A stretch of DNA of 64,000 nt, from positions 19,282,001 through 19,346,000 of the forward strand of contig NC_071332.1 of NCBI RefSeq assembly GCF_010183535.1, read 5' to 3'. The notes beneath the pieces were generated by a model that made no database searches, was not told where the DNA came from, and saw nothing but the letters and a program-made list of their open reading frames with translations. The DNA is from Caenorhabditis remanei. Taxonomy: Eukaryota; Nematoda; Chromadorea; Rhabditida; Rhabditidae. The position numbers and the translations under genes are program-made. Positions 1-10,623 of the stretch are shown here, one piece after another; within the stretch, counting starts at the first letter, position 1; every line of letters begins with the position of its first letter.

Positions 1-650
1 ACGAGAAACGATTGACACGGTTCGGCCCCCAAGTTGCCCGCGTACGAATACGGGGTGATAGGTTCCGGATAAAATATAACGACAAATACACAGTTTCTTA
101 CAATAAATTTACTTTATTGCAAGAAAATAAAATAAGAGAGCGTAAAACTTACAAAACAAAGGTAAAGCACCAACGCTAAAATTAGAACTAAACTCTGAAA
201 GCCAACCGACTTCAGAAACTACTTGTTGCCACGTGGAGTACACGTGTCCACGTGAACTGACGCGCTGAGGTTACGGTAGGCGCGTGAGCTTTTGGCGGAG
301 TGTCGTTGCGTATTTATTGTGAGGACTCGGAGAACTACAGGGTTATGAGGGTACCTTGCCACCGGCAACTTGTATTAAGAGACGGTTTAGCGAAGGGAGA
401 CGTCGAATCATGAGCTGTCGTTTCCACTATAAGATAACTTACTTGAATGAGTCAACTCCGTGTGGCTAGCATCAGAAAGTCGAAGTGCTGGCAGTCAGAT
501 CAATAGCTGGCGGTTAGAAGTTCCGTAGATAGACGGTTTTTATTTCCATCGAACAAGTGTTCTGAAGTCCCAAATTATTTTCTTCTGAATTAATAAGTTT
601 TTTTCACTTACGAATATCTCCTTTACTTTCGAATAGCATCTTTTCTGGGA
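1..650. other. Intergenic, possible edge of a retroelement
   Basis: No coding region can be supported here. On the minus strand an AATAAA signal lies near 100-110, followed towards the window edge by a G-rich stretch (near 22-40) that resembles the junction between an LTR and the downstream internal region of a retrotransposon. The other end and any target duplication are not visible, so this is only a suggestion. Confidence 0.25.
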
Positions 651-767
651 TTTTAAAAACATGCATTTGATAGAATAGTGTATTTAAACAAATAAATTAA
701 AATAATAAATGACGCAGCAAAAAATTTGATGATTTTTAGAGTGCAGTAGAGCGCATGTTTATAAAGT

Positions 768-910
768 GGGCGAATTGCCCTACAAATGGGCAACTTGCCC
801 CACTCCATCCTCACGCACACCCCCACTTCTTCCACCCCACCCTTGCCCAACTCTTGCCCAACCCTCGCCCAGTGGGCAACCTGTTCAAAGTGAGGGCAAT
901 TCGCCGAAAA
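768..910. repeat. Imperfect inverted repeat (hairpin) built on GCGAATTGCCCT
   Basis: The segment starting GCGAATTGCCCT near 770 is matched by its reverse complement near 895-907, with the arms continuing imperfectly over about 35 bp. The loop is C-rich with repeated CTTGCCCAAC-like units. Both strands are open here only because of the repeat composition. Small dispersed palindromes of this kind are common in Caenorhabditis; no gene is inferred. Confidence 0.5.
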
Positions 911-969
911 TAGAGGCAAAATGCCGGCAAGGCGCCGAACCCTCGCTTAAAATTCCCTGAGAAGTCGAT

Positions 970-1037
970 CTTCATTTGCGCGTAAATTTTCTTTTATTTC
1001 TACTTTTTACAATTCATGTGTTAATCGTTTCAAATAA
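970..1037 (+). pseudogene. F-box locus 1: relic of the last ~22 codons (group A)
   Basis: About 68 bp match the 3' end shared by group A genes. The stretch encodes a phenylalanine-rich end leading to a TTCAAATAA stop, and the match continues into the usual 3' UTR (CTGTTTTT...). Nothing homologous lies upstream, where the hairpin repeat takes over, so this is a decayed gene end left by deletion or insertion. Confidence 0.65.
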
Positions 1038-1252
1038 CTGTTTTTTGCTTGTGAATGACTTTTCAATTTTAATTTCGATTTATTTGTTACTTTATCAAAT
1101 TTCTGATAACTACTGTCTACTTGCTGATTATGTTTTCTTGTTCTGATTTTTCACGACTACCGAAGTTGCGATAAACAATTAATGATTATCATCCTTATTG
1201 TACAGGTATCGGCAGTGGGGCGATCTGTTGACTCAACTTTAACGGGATATGT

Positions 1253-1279
1253 ATTAGACCCAACCTTTCTCCATTAATA
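1253..1279 (-). repeat. Dispersed 27-bp repeat, copy 1 (inverted)
   Basis: This is the reverse complement of TATTAATGGAGAAAGG followed by TTGGGTCTAAT, found again at 4233-4262 and 15373-15403 in the plus orientation. All copies sit in gene-poor flanks next to damaged F-box loci. Confidence 0.6.
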
Positions 1280-1436
1280 GACTATGAGCCCTTTTTCCAT
1301 TTCTCCGTTGTTCTCCTCCTCGACCAAGTCCATTGGCTCGTCATCGAAACACATTATTTGGTAAGCAAACACTAGAAAACGCAAGGTGAGTGAAAACTTA
1401 TTTGATTCTTGTCACCTTTACACGTCTTTTCTTCAG

Positions 1437-2243
1437 AATCGCACTTTTGATTCTCTCCAAACGAGCCAGAATGTTCTTGAAACTTCTCAAAATGAAGTGT
1501 GAGTATATCAATTTAACCCTCAAGTATGGCACTGTCGAGATGGAAGTTTTTCTTGATAACATGGAAAAACTCGAACTAGAGCTGTATACGAGTGGACATG
1601 TAGAATTCAGATATGGACAGAATGTGATTTTATGTCGCACAATGGGAGTCCATCCAATGGACTATGCTGTTTCAATTATGGACGTCCTGCATTGCATGTC
1701 GATTTATTTTTTCAAAATCGCTGAAATATCTCCATGCAATGTTCTCCCTCTTCTTGTGAACCTCCCGAAAATTAATAGAGTCGTTGTTCACAGCGATTTG
1801 TCCGCCGCTTTTCTAGTACACTCACGGCTACTAAAAGTTCTGAGAATCGTTTTTCCAGTATCTTCTGAAATGCCATTCCCCATTTCTTCCTATCCCACAA
1901 ATATCACCAAGAGATTCTCCAAGAGAATTTTGACGCCGTGAGAGTGGACAATGATTGGGGTGAAAACGACGTGGCAAATCGCAAAATAGAGTTTTCTCTT
2001 AACGATTTGAAGATGACAAACGCTAAACACAACAAAAAGGGAATTTCGGGTATTAGGACAAGTACAAGAGCCGACGGGAGAACAGCAACAATTATATCCA
2101 ATGGAAATAACTCTATTCAGTTCTACGTTTGGCCAGAATCTAATAATGAAGCAACGAATATTGAACCAAATCAGTCTTTATTCACGCGTGTATTTTCTCG
2201 GGTTTCTACTTTTTACAATTCATTTATTGAAAGATTCAAGTAA
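1437..2243 (+). pseudogene. F-box locus 2: group A pseudogene without F-box exon
   Basis: A 3' splice site (cttcag) at 1431-1436 opens the usual second exon, beginning IALLILSKRARMFLKLLKMK. The upstream donor-like sequence at 1385 is kept, but no ATGACGACT exon encoding the F-box start is present before it. The frame shifts after the LRIVFPVSSE motif (about 1870) and again near 1938. About 85 codons between the MTNAK motif and the C-terminal TRADGRTATI are deleted. The FYVWPES end and ERFK stop survive in the last frame. Three independent lesions make a functional product very unlikely. Confidence 0.85.
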
Positions 2244-2529
2244 CAGCTTTTTTAATTGTGAATGATTTTTCAATTTTACTTTCAAATGCCGAAATATATC
2301 TATCTCTTGTATTTTATTTTTAGACTCATTTGCTTTCTGCACTATATTTATGGGTGTGTATCAGAGATGTTTTCTTATTTTGAATCCATTAAATATGGTG
2401 ATGCCGCCCGCCCGCTCATTGCGGAGGTCAGTGGATCTCAACGAGGTGAAAGGGCGCAGCAAATCGATTTGCAAGGTACGTAAGACTGAGGAGGAATCAC
2501 TGAATGAGGAATCTGTATGTGGTGGAGAG
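2244..2529. other. 3' flank of locus 2
   Basis: The first part is AT-rich sequence of the 3' UTR type shared by group A genes. The rest leads into an inverted promoter relic. I see no gene in it. Confidence 0.6.
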
Positions 2530-2572
2530 GAGACCGCTACGCACGACCGCGACACAGCACTCTGGGAAAATT
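2530..2572 (-). promoter_or_regulatory. Orphan copy of the upstream GC element (minus orientation)
   Basis: Two degenerate copies of GACCGCGACGC, 13 bp apart, are followed by CTCTGGGAAAAT. It points left, but no F-box first exon follows on the minus strand. With the copy at 2761 it forms the remains of a divergent promoter whose left gene is lost. Confidence 0.6.
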
Positions 2573-2670
2573 AAAATCTACATTGAGGGCATTGCTAGTG
2601 TTTGCTATTGTGTTTCGGTGAGGACGCTACGTTGAGAAAAAGGACAATGAAGAATTGATAGAGCCATGTT

Positions 2671-2800
2671 AATCTTGCCAAAATACCACGACGCGGTCGT
2701 GTATTGCGGTGACGAGGCTATGGGTTTGGTCGGGGAGGAGACCATCTGCTCATCTGTTGATCTTCCCAGAGTGCCGCGTCGCGGTCGTGCGTCGCGGTCT
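2671..2800 (+). promoter_or_regulatory. Upstream GC element of locus 3, with a decayed extra copy
   Basis: A near-consensus copy lies at 2761-2800 (TCTTCCCAGAG, then two GCGTCGCGGTC-type repeats), 77 bp before the locus 3 ATG. A decayed copy lies at 2671-2712. Confidence 0.7.
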
Positions 2801-2876
2801 AACCTCTACTGTACCAGATTTACATTCCTCATTCATTGATTCCTCCTCATTCTGCATTTCCACTCCTTCTACCGAG

Positions 2877-3991
2877 ATGACGACTGCATTTCCTCTTCTC
2901 TGTCTTCCGTACCCCGTGCTTATGCTTGTCCTGGAACAAATGGGTTTTATTGAAAGGTTAGTGAAAATTATAATTCTTGTATCCTTTACGCTATCTTTTT
3001 TCAGAATTGCACTCTCGGTTCTCTCCAAACGAGCCAGAATGTTCGTGAAACTACTCAAAATGAAGTGTAACCATATCAATTTGATGCTGAAGGATAACAT
3101 AATAAAGATGATAGTGTTTCTTGATAATAGTGAAGAAGTGAAGGGAGGCCATCTTCAATCCAGTATGCTCTTCTCATTATGGACGTCACTAATTGCAAGT
3201 CGATTAAGAAATTGATAATCGCTGAAGCATCTGAATACGACATTTTGTCTTACGAGGCTTCCAAAAAATTCCTCACAAACCTCCCGAAAATAGATGAAGT
3301 CGTTGTTGAAGACACCAATTCTCAAAGTTTTTCTCCGGACTCAGGACTTCAAAAAATTCTGAGTTTCATTTTGCCAGTGTCTTCTGCAGTCACTAAGTCA
3401 GTTCACGTTCAGAAACCCGAACACCTCCGAGAAATTTGCAATGGGAATTTCGACGCCGTGACTGTGGAAAATTATTGGAAAAACTACGAGCCAAATAGAA
3501 ATATATTTTCTCTTAACGATTTGAGGATGACAAACGCTAAATCACTCGAGTTTCCTGGTCGAGCGCTCGAAATAGAAGACCTAAACCGATTTTTCAAATT
3601 GTGGATGAAGAAAAAATGTAATCCTCGACTGGAATATTTGCGGGTAGTAACAAGCACATGGGCAAAGAGTGACATACTAAACCTCCTTCTGAAAGGAATC
3701 AACGCTGTTCAAATTCCCATTAGAACAGATAGAAAATTCCGAGTTTTGGGGAATATAAAACAGTTCATTTCGGAGATTGAGGATGAGGAGATTACTAGTG
3801 AATTTGATATAACAAGAGCGGACGGGAGACAAGCAACAATCAGAATTTCAAATTTCGGAACGGTTTGTTTCTATGTTTGGCCAGAATCTACTAATGGTAC
3901 AACGAATCTTGAGCCAAATCAGTCTTCACTCACGCGTAAATTTTCTTGGCTCTCTACTGTTTACAATTCATGTATAGAACGTTTTAAGTAG
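2877..3991 (+). pseudogene. F-box locus 3: group A gene with a frameshift and internal deletion
   Basis: Exon 1 (2877-2956) encodes the F-box start MTTAFPLLCLPYPVLMLVL. The intron (2957-3004) has a GT donor and a TTTTTTCAG acceptor. Exon 2 begins IALSVLSKRARMFVKLLKMK. Near 3140-3165 about 70 bp are missing compared with sister genes, and the frame changes. An in-frame TGA at 3131 precedes the second frame, which resumes at MDVTNCKSIKK (3179) and runs through DITRADGRQATI and FYVWPESTNGTTN to an ERFK stop at 3991. The rest is undamaged, so this looks like a young null allele. A 26-bp intron could also bridge the break but would be too short to splice. Confidence 0.8.
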
Positions 3992-4232
3992 CCGATTTTA
4001 TGTTTTTTTTCTCCTGTGAATTTTTCAAAATTCCATTATTGACTGCCTATTCAGCTTTGCTGATTATATCTGTTTTATATTTGCTCAGCAAATTGCACCT
4101 TGTTTTCTGCCAATTTGTTGGATTACTTTTTGCTTTTTGAGATTTATTTGTCTCAAAACTCATATGGGGGTCAGATGCCGTTAGTCTCTGAGGGGGAAAA
4201 TATTTAATGCAAATGCTCGGAAACGTAAAAAT

Positions 4233-4262
4233 ATTTTATTAATGGAGAAAGGTTGGGTCTAA
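4233..4262 (+). repeat. Dispersed repeat, copy 2
   Basis: This copy matches those at 1253-1279 and 15373-15403 almost base for base. The sequence that follows it in other copies is interrupted here by the 4265-4614 insertion. Confidence 0.6.
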
Positions 4263-4264
4263 TA

Positions 4265-4614
4265 CAGTAATAACCCAACGAAACACAGCTTTTGGAAAAA
4301 TAATCTATTTATTCCAACGTCAAGCGGCTAAAACCCACAATAAAACAAGAAAACTATAAAAAATGGTCTAAAAACCAAAGCAAGAGGCAACAATCTACTA
4401 ACGAGAATAACGGAGCACCTAACGTGCCTCCGCCAGTGCCCAGGATTCCCGAAATTCTCTATTTTGAAAGCGAAATTGAAAAAATTGCTGCGAGAAATGC
4501 GCGCGCGCCTGTCGATCAAACGCGGCACACAGTGACATACGGAGTGAGTCTAGAAACTCAAGCGACTTTAAAGAATTATATAGAAGAGCACACGGTGCCA
4601 ACCGTACAATACAT
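4265..4614 (+). other. ~350-bp insertion with an orphan 104-codon open frame
   Basis: Comparison with 13040-13080 and 15390-15430 shows the dispersed flank sequence is split here. Its left part ends at about 4264 (GTCTAATA) and its right part resumes at about 4618 (GGGTCAAGCCGG). The inserted DNA holds an uninterrupted plus-strand frame from 4304 to the TAG at 4618. It reads as basic and Gln/Asn-rich, then proline-rich (VPPPVPRIPEI), then acidic and helical. It has no ATG, no F-box similarity and no terminal repeats that I can see. It could be a captured exon or a retro-copied fragment; I do not recognise the protein. Confidence 0.45.
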
Positions 4615-4642
4615 ATAGGGTCAAGCCGGTATTACTCGAGCT

Positions 4643-5167
4643 ATGGATGTCTTGCATTGCAAATCGATCCATCAGTTTACAATCGCGGAAATATCTCAAC
4701 GTGATACTCCCCCTCTCCTTGTGAACATCCCGAAAAATAATAGAGTCGTTGTTCACAGCGATTTGTCCACCGTTTCTCTAGTAGACTCACGGCTACTAAA
4801 AGTTCTGAGAATCGTTTTGCCAGTATCTTCTGAAGGACTCAACGCTGTTCAAATTCTAATTAGAACAAATAGAACATTCCGGGTATTCGGGAATGTAAAA
4901 CAGTTCATTTTTGATTATGAGCATTTGAATGAGAAGATTATTTCGGAATTTAATATAACAAGAGCCGACGGGAGAAGAGCAACAATCAGAATTTCAAATT
5001 ATGGAACCGTTTGTTTCTACGTTTGGCCAGAATCTACTAATGATACAACAAATCTTGAGCCAAATCAGCCTTCATTCACGCGTGAATGTTCTTGGCTTTC
5101 TACTTTTTACAATTTATCTGTTTTTTTCATTTTCATTTTTGACTTCCTATTCAGCTTTGCTGACTGA
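4643..5167 (+). pseudogene. F-box locus 4: truncated and internally deleted group A pseudogene
   Basis: The F-box exon and the first third of exon 2 are absent. Homology starts abruptly at the conserved MDVLHCKSI segment, next to dispersed repeat sequence. The motif LRIVLPVSSE is fused directly to GLNAVQILIRT, so about 130 codons are missing. DITRADGR is NITRADGRRATI here, followed by FYVWPESTNDTTN. The normal ERFK stop is lost and the frame runs into the 3' flank. The upstream part closely matches loci 2 and 14 (LLVN.PK..RVVVHSDLS). Confidence 0.85.
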
Positions 5168-5770
5168 TTTGCCCGCCATTTAATACTTTTTACCTACTGT
5201 ATCTGTTTTATATTTGCTGACTAAAGAAGGATCCCAAGATGAAGTTACAGGTCGAGATATTTATCACTAGAACGGAAATTTTGCGCTGATTTCCAATCGA
5301 AATCCTTTTTTGCAAAACGATCTCATGTGGCTTCTCAGTGCAAAAATGGGCATTTTTATTATTAAAAGACTCACAAAATTAACGTTTTTCTTGGTTAAAA
5401 AAAAAAAAATTTTTTTGTGTTTTAAGTATGAATAGAAAAAATGCGAAAAATGATTTTGGCAAAATTAGATTTCAGAATTTATTTTTAGAAAACATTTTGT
5501 TCTTTTTAACTTCTTAAAGTTTCGAAAATGACGCATCTACGAAAAATTTGTCTGAAAGTTTTTTAAGCACCAACATAAACAAATCAATCTACATGATTGG
5601 AAATACGCGTGCAACACAAAACATAGTGAAAAAATAAGAAAAACGATAATTTTTTGAGGCTTGACAATGCTTAGTACTGCACCGAGAAGCCACAAAAACG
5701 CAAATAACATTTTTCACGTGATCCTTCCCTAGTGAGTGTTTGCATTCAAAAAATTTGTTAAAGGAATAAA
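5168..5770. other. AT-rich intergenic stretch between convergent loci 4 and 5
   Basis: Apart from a run of A residues near 5398-5409 and the 3' UTR type sequence at each end, I see nothing recognisable. Confidence 0.5.
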
Positions 5771-7038
5771 TTAAGAAAACAATAAGGTAACAAACAAAAA
5801 AATCAGCAAAAAAAAACAGATGAAAAATACACCAGGAATTCGTTTCCAATTCAAATTAGTCGAAAAGAAGAAGAACAAAGTTTCACAGGAAAGAAAAAAG
5901 CATAAAAACAGTCGTTCAAAGTGGTGAACACATGCATTGTAAAACGTAGAAATGAGTGAAGACTGATTTGGCACAAGATTAGTAGATTCTGGCCAAACGT
6001 AGAAGTGAATATAGTCATATCCATTGAGTCTGATTGTTGCAGTTTTCCCGTCGGCTCTTGTTATATCAAATTCGGCAGTAATGTTCTCATACCAACACAC
6101 CTGTTTCAGATTTCCCAAAACCCGGAATTCTCTCTTTGTTTCAATTGGAACTGGAACAGCGTTGAGTCCATTCAGGAGAAGATCCACACTGATCTTATCA
6201 TATATTCTCACTTCCAAGTATTCCAGTCGATCATTACATATTTTCTTCATCCACAATTTGAAATAACGGTTCAGGTCTCTCACGTTAAGCGTTTGTGTAT
6301 GAATCTCAAGTGTCCTAGCGTTTGTAATCCACAAGTCATTAAGATTAATCCAATTGTCGGAATTCTTTAAAATCACGGCGTCCAAATTCCCTTTGAGAAT
6401 TTCTCTGAGGTGATTGCGGTTTTGGAATTGATAGGTAATAAAAACTGCAGAAGATACTGGAAAAACAGTTCTCAGAACTCTGAGAAGTTGTCTTTCTTTT
6501 TGAAATAAAGCTTCATAAGAAATACGTTTTGAGGACCAATCGAATTCAACAACGACTTCATCAATTTTTGCTAGTTTTGCGATGATTGGGATGCTATCGT
6601 GTTCAGAAATTTCAGAGACAACGAAATGATAGATCGACTTGCAGTGAGTGACGTCCATAATTGAAAGGACGTAGTCCACTGGAAGTAGACTACCGTCGCA
6701 CCATGAAACAAACTGTTTATATCTAAATATGAAATTGCTTCGTTGCAATACGTCAATATACATATCCACTCTCAATTCTTTACTAATTTCAAAAAACACT
6801 ATCATCTCGATTTTGTTATCCTTCAGTATTAAATTGATACGCTTACACTTCATTTTGAGTAGTTTCACGTACATTCTGGCTCGTTTGGAAAGAATAGAGA
6901 GTGCGATTCTGAAAAAGGAAGCGTAAAGGTAACATAAATCATTTAAATTTTCACTCACTTGTCCATAAATTCCATGTGTTCCAAGACAGGCATAAGCACG
7001 AGGTACGGAAGACGGAGAAGAGGAAATGTAGTCGCCAT
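5771..7038 (-). CDS. F-box locus 5: group A F-box protein with hydrophobic C-terminal tail (405 aa)
   Basis: Exons are 7038-6959 and 6908-5771. Exon 1 encodes an F-box start (MATTFPLLRLPYLVLMPVL) and ends AA|GTGAGT; the acceptor is TTTTTCAG. Residues 27-45 continue the F-box (IALSILSKRARMYVKLLKM). Conserved blocks follow: MDVTHCKSI, LLRVLRTVFPVSSA, LNDLWITNA, DLNRYFKLWMKK, GLNAVPVPIETKREFRVLGN, then the FBA_2-type end DITRADGKTATI and FYVWPESTN. The family predicts a Skp1-binding SCF adaptor whose C-terminal part picks substrates. The codon that is a stop in other group A genes is CGA (5912-5914), adding 47 residues rich in Phe and Leu. It is head to head with locus 6. Confidence 0.88.
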
Positions 7039-7110
7039 TTCGGTAAATGGAGTGGAAATACAAATGAGGAGGAATCAATCAATGAGGAATCTGTGTGCGG
7101 TGCTGTAGGG

Positions 7111-7152
7111 GTGAGACCGCGATGCACGACCGCGACGCGGCAGTCTGGGCAG
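7111..7152 (-). promoter_or_regulatory. Upstream GC element of locus 5
   Basis: Two GACCGCGACGC-type repeats, one reading GACCGCGATGC, are followed by a CTGGGCAGATTAAC block. It starts 73 bp before the ATG. Confidence 0.7.
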
Positions 7153-7262
7153 ATTAACATCTACATGGAGGGTTTCTCTAGTGTTTGCTTCCCCAATGAG
7201 AGTGGGTGCAAATGAATGATGGTGAGAGGTGGATGAAGAATCAATAGGGGCATTATAGGAGG

Positions 7263-7403
7263 ATAGACCGCACCGCACGACCGCGACGCGGCTAAAGTAC
7301 GCTCTGGGAAGACAAACATCTCCATGGAGATTACTGAAGACACTAGTTTGCGAAGAGAGTTAGATGTGGAAGCGAGGTCTCTAGGGCTGCGTCGCGGTCT
7401 CAC
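7263..7403. promoter_or_regulatory. Two further GC elements between divergent loci 5 and 6
   Basis: A minus-oriented copy lies at 7263-7314. A half copy in plus orientation, with only one GCGTCGCGGTC repeat, lies at 7386-7403, 65 bp before the locus 6 ATG. The sequence between them is shared with other intergenic spacers, for example 22050-22160 and 27270-27370. Confidence 0.6.
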
Positions 7404-7467
7404 CTCCAGACACAGATTCCTCATTCATTGATTCCTCCTTATTTGTATTTCCTTTCCTTCTATAGAA

Positions 7468-8621
7468 ATGACGACTCCGTTTCCTGTTCTCCGTCTTCCG
7501 TACCTCGTGCTTATGCCTATATTGGAGCAGATGGAATTTATGGAAAGGTGAGTAGAAACTTATATGACTTCTGGTTCCAGTACTTTTCTTTTTTCAGAAT
7601 CACACTTTCGGTTCTCTCTAAACGAGCCAGAATGTTTGTGAAACTTCTTAAAATGAAGTGTAAGCATATCAATTTGAGGTTGGAATATAATACAGTCAAG
7701 ATGAACGTCTGTTTTGATAATGATGAAGAATTGAGTGTGGATATGTATACCGATAGACTTAAAGTCAATTTGAAACATGGAAAGGATCACATCTCTTGGT
7801 GGCCCGGTAGCCTACCTCCAATGGACTACGTTCTCCCAATCATGGACGTCACTCACTGCAAGTCGATTAAGAAATTGATATTCCCAAAAGTATATGAATA
7901 CGATCCTGCATATGACACTACAATCCCACTCCTCACGAAGCTTCCAAAAGTAGATGAAGTCATTGTTGAGGACTTCACTTCGTACATCTTTTCTCCGGAC
8001 TCACCGCTTCGAAACGTTTTGAGAATCATTTTACCAGTATCTTCTGCAGTTACCATTTCCGATCACGTCCGAAAACCCAAATACCTCCGAGAAATTTTCA
8101 AAGGGAATTTCGACGCCGTTAATGTGCAACTCCTAGGGGATAACGATTGGAGGTTTCCTCTCAATGATTTGAGAAAAACAAATGCTAAGACACTCAAGCT
8201 TGATAGTGTAGCGTTCAAAGTAGAAGACCTAAACCTCTATTTTAAATTATGGATGAAGAAAAAATGTAATCCTCGACTGGAATACTTGAGCGTGAGGCAA
8301 GAGGGCAATGTCAATAAAAATCTACTTCTGAAAGGACTCAACGCTGTTCCAGTTCCCATTGAAACAAAAAGAACATTCCGGATTTCGGGAAACGTAGAAC
8401 AGCTGGGTTGGGGTGAGAGGATTGTTGTTGAATTTGATATAACAAGAGCCGACAGGAGACAAGCAACAATCAGAATTGGAACTCATGGAACCGTTTGTTT
8501 TTACGTTTGGCCAGAATCTACTAATGATACAACAAATCTTGTGCCAAATCAGTTTTCATTCATGCGTAGATTTTCTTTCAGTTCTACTTTTTACAATTCG
8601 TTTATTGAACGTTTCAAATAG
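7468..8621 (+). CDS. F-box locus 6: group A F-box protein (367 aa)
   Basis: Exons are 7468-7547 and 7598-8621, with a 50-nt GT-AG intron. The start is the only ATG that gives MTTPFPVLRLPYLVLMPIL, the F-box consensus of the cluster. The F-box runs to about residue 45 (ITLSVLSKRARMFVKLLKM). The middle carries MDVTHCKSIKKL and DLNLYFKLWMKKKCNPRLEYL. The C-terminal F-box-associated domain has DITRADRRQATI (Arg where sisters have Gly) and FYVWPESTNDTTN, then the normal ERFK stop. No lesion is visible. It has no signal peptide or membrane segment, so a soluble SCF adaptor is the simplest reading. Confidence 0.9.
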
Positions 8622-9073
8622 TATATTTTACGATTTCTCTTTGCCTGTCAATGTTTTTTTCGATTTCATTTTCGACTGTCTATTCAACTTCGCTGAATGA
8701 TTTGTTCGTCATTTGATTTGCTATTTATTGCATCTTTTTTATGTTTTCTGAATGATTTGCACCTTGTTTTTTGTCGATTCGTTGGATTTTGTTTTTACTT
8801 CCAAAAATGAAGCGTTATGGGTGTATGTCTGATATCTTGTCTCAAGGCGTGTGTCTCAAAGGGAAATCAAATATTTAATTCAGAAATTCGGAAAAGTGAT
8901 TTTAATTGAGAAACGTTTGGGGATAAGATTCAAACCAGTGTTACTCGAACTGTACGACCTCGTGATCATGTTTTGGTTTTTGATTAAAAGTTTCGAATGT
9001 TCCACTGCTGATATCTGTACAACAAACATGACACTTCTCGCAAGCACCTTTGAATCTTCATTTCAGAAATTTG
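8622..9073. other. 3' flanks of convergent loci 6 and 7
   Basis: It holds a copy of the dispersed flank sequence (8925-8990, GTTACTCGAACTGTACGACC type) also seen at 4615-4640, 13060-13130 and, inverted, 18900-18990. The minus-gene 3' flank follows (CTTTGAATCTTCATTTCAG...). No gene is seen. Confidence 0.5.
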
Positions 9074-10370
9074 TTAAAGCAATAAATTAATAAAACAATA
9101 GGGTAACAAAACAATCAGAAAAGACAAACAAATGAAAAGTATATCATAATCAGGGTTCCAATTGAAACTAGTCGAAAAGAAAATGAAAAAAGATTGACAG
9201 GAAAGAAGAAAGTATAGAAACAGTCGTTCGAAATGGTGAACACATGAATTGTAAAAAGTAGAAATGAATGAAGACTGATTTGGCACAAGATTCGTTGTAT
9301 CATTAGTAGATTTTGGCCAAACGTAGAAAAAGACGTTTCTATAGTTTGAAATTCGGACTGTTGCTGTTCTCCCGTCGACTCTTGTTATATCAAATTCAAA
9401 AATAATCTTCTCATACAAATCCTCCGGAACAAACCGTTTTACATTCCCTAAAACCCAGAATTCTCTTTTTGTTTCAATTGGAATTGGAACAGCGTCAAGT
9501 CCATTCAGAAGGAGATCCATACTGGGATAACCGTATATTCTCACTTCCAAGTATTCCAGTCGATCATTACATATTTTCTTTGTCCACAACTTGAAATAGC
9601 GGTTCAGGTCTCTCACGTTAAGCGTTACTTTATGAAGCTCAAGTACCTTAGTGTTCGTAATCCACAGATCATTAAGAGTAATCAACTTGTTAAAATATTT
9701 TAAAATCACGGTGTCGAAATTCCCTCTGAGAATTTCTCGAAGGTGATTGCGGTTTTGGAAGCGACAGAAGATAGTAACTGCAGAAGATACTGGCAAAACA
9801 GTTCTCAAAACTTTGAGAAGTTGTCTTTCTTTTTGAAATAATGTTTTATCAAAAAGAACGTTAGAGGACCAACGGTTTTCAACAACAACTTCATCAATTT
9901 TCGGAAGTTTTGCGATGATTGGGATGCTATCGTGTTCAGAATGTTCAGCGACTATGAACTGATTGATCGACTTGCAATGCATGACGTCCATAATTGAAAG
10001 GACATAGTCCACTGGGAATGGACTACCGGTGCACCCAGTGAAGTACCCTTGATATCGATAAAATAAATAGTTAAATTGATCGTTAAATATATGCTTTACA
10101 ATGGCAAATTCTTCACTATTATCAGAAAAGACTTTCATCTCGATTCTATTATCATCCAACCTCAAATTGACATACTTCCACTTCATTTTGAGAAGTTTCA
10201 CAAACTTTCTGACACGTTTGGAGAGAATTGACAACAAGATTCTAAAAAAAAGAAGTACTGAAAACAGAGATCATATAAGTTTCTACTCACCTTTCCGTAA
10301 TTTCCATTTGTTCCAAAACAGGCATAAGTACAAGGTACGGAAGACGGAGAAGAGGAAATGCTGTCGTCAT
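9074..10370 (-). CDS. F-box locus 7: group A F-box protein with hydrophobic C-terminal tail (415 aa)
   Basis: Exons are 10370-10291 and 10241-9074. Exon 1 encodes MTTAFPLLRLPYLVLMPVL and ends GGAAAG|GTGAGT; the acceptor is TTTTTTTAG, slightly off the TTTTCAG norm. Exon 2 has ILLSILSKRVRKFVKLLKMK, MDVMHCKSINQFI, LLKVLRTVLPVSSA, DLNRYFKLWTKK, DITRVDGRTATV and FYVWPKSTNDTTN (Lys replaces Glu). The ancestral stop is CGA at 9224-9226. The 50-residue tail ends in a strongly hydrophobic segment, ILFICLSFLIVLLPYCFI, long enough to span a membrane. The gene shares an inverted promoter with locus 8. Confidence 0.9.
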
Positions 10371-10434
10371 CTCGGTAGAAGAAGAGGGAATACAAATGAG
10401 AAGGAATCAATGAATATGTCTGGTTCAGTAGTGG

Positions 10435-10476
10435 TGAGACCGCGACGCACGACCGCGACGCGGTACTCTGGGAAGA
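10435..10476 (-). promoter_or_regulatory. Upstream GC element of locus 7
   Basis: A perfect pair of GACCGCGACGC repeats is followed by CTCTGGGAAGATCAAC, starting 65 bp before the ATG. Confidence 0.75.
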
Positions 10477-10517
10477 TCAACACGACTCTGTCTATTCTCC
10501 ATTGTTCTCCTCCCCGA

Positions 10518-10560
10518 CCTTCCCAGAGTACCGCGTCGCGGTCGTGCGTCGCGGTCTCAC
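10518..10560 (+). promoter_or_regulatory. Upstream GC element of locus 8
   Basis: This is the mirror image of the locus 7 element, ending 64 bp before the locus 8 ATG. Together with both first exons the two elements make an inverted repeat over about 10290-10705. Confidence 0.75.
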
Positions 10561-10623
10561 CACTACTGAACCAGACATATTCATTGATTCCTTCTCATTT
10601 GTATTTCCACTCCTTCTATCGAG

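Noticed and set aside
3131..3165. A tiny intron rescuing locus 3
   Set aside because: The only GT...AG pair that would bridge the break is 26 bp, well below nematode intron sizes. Comparison with sisters shows a deletion instead.
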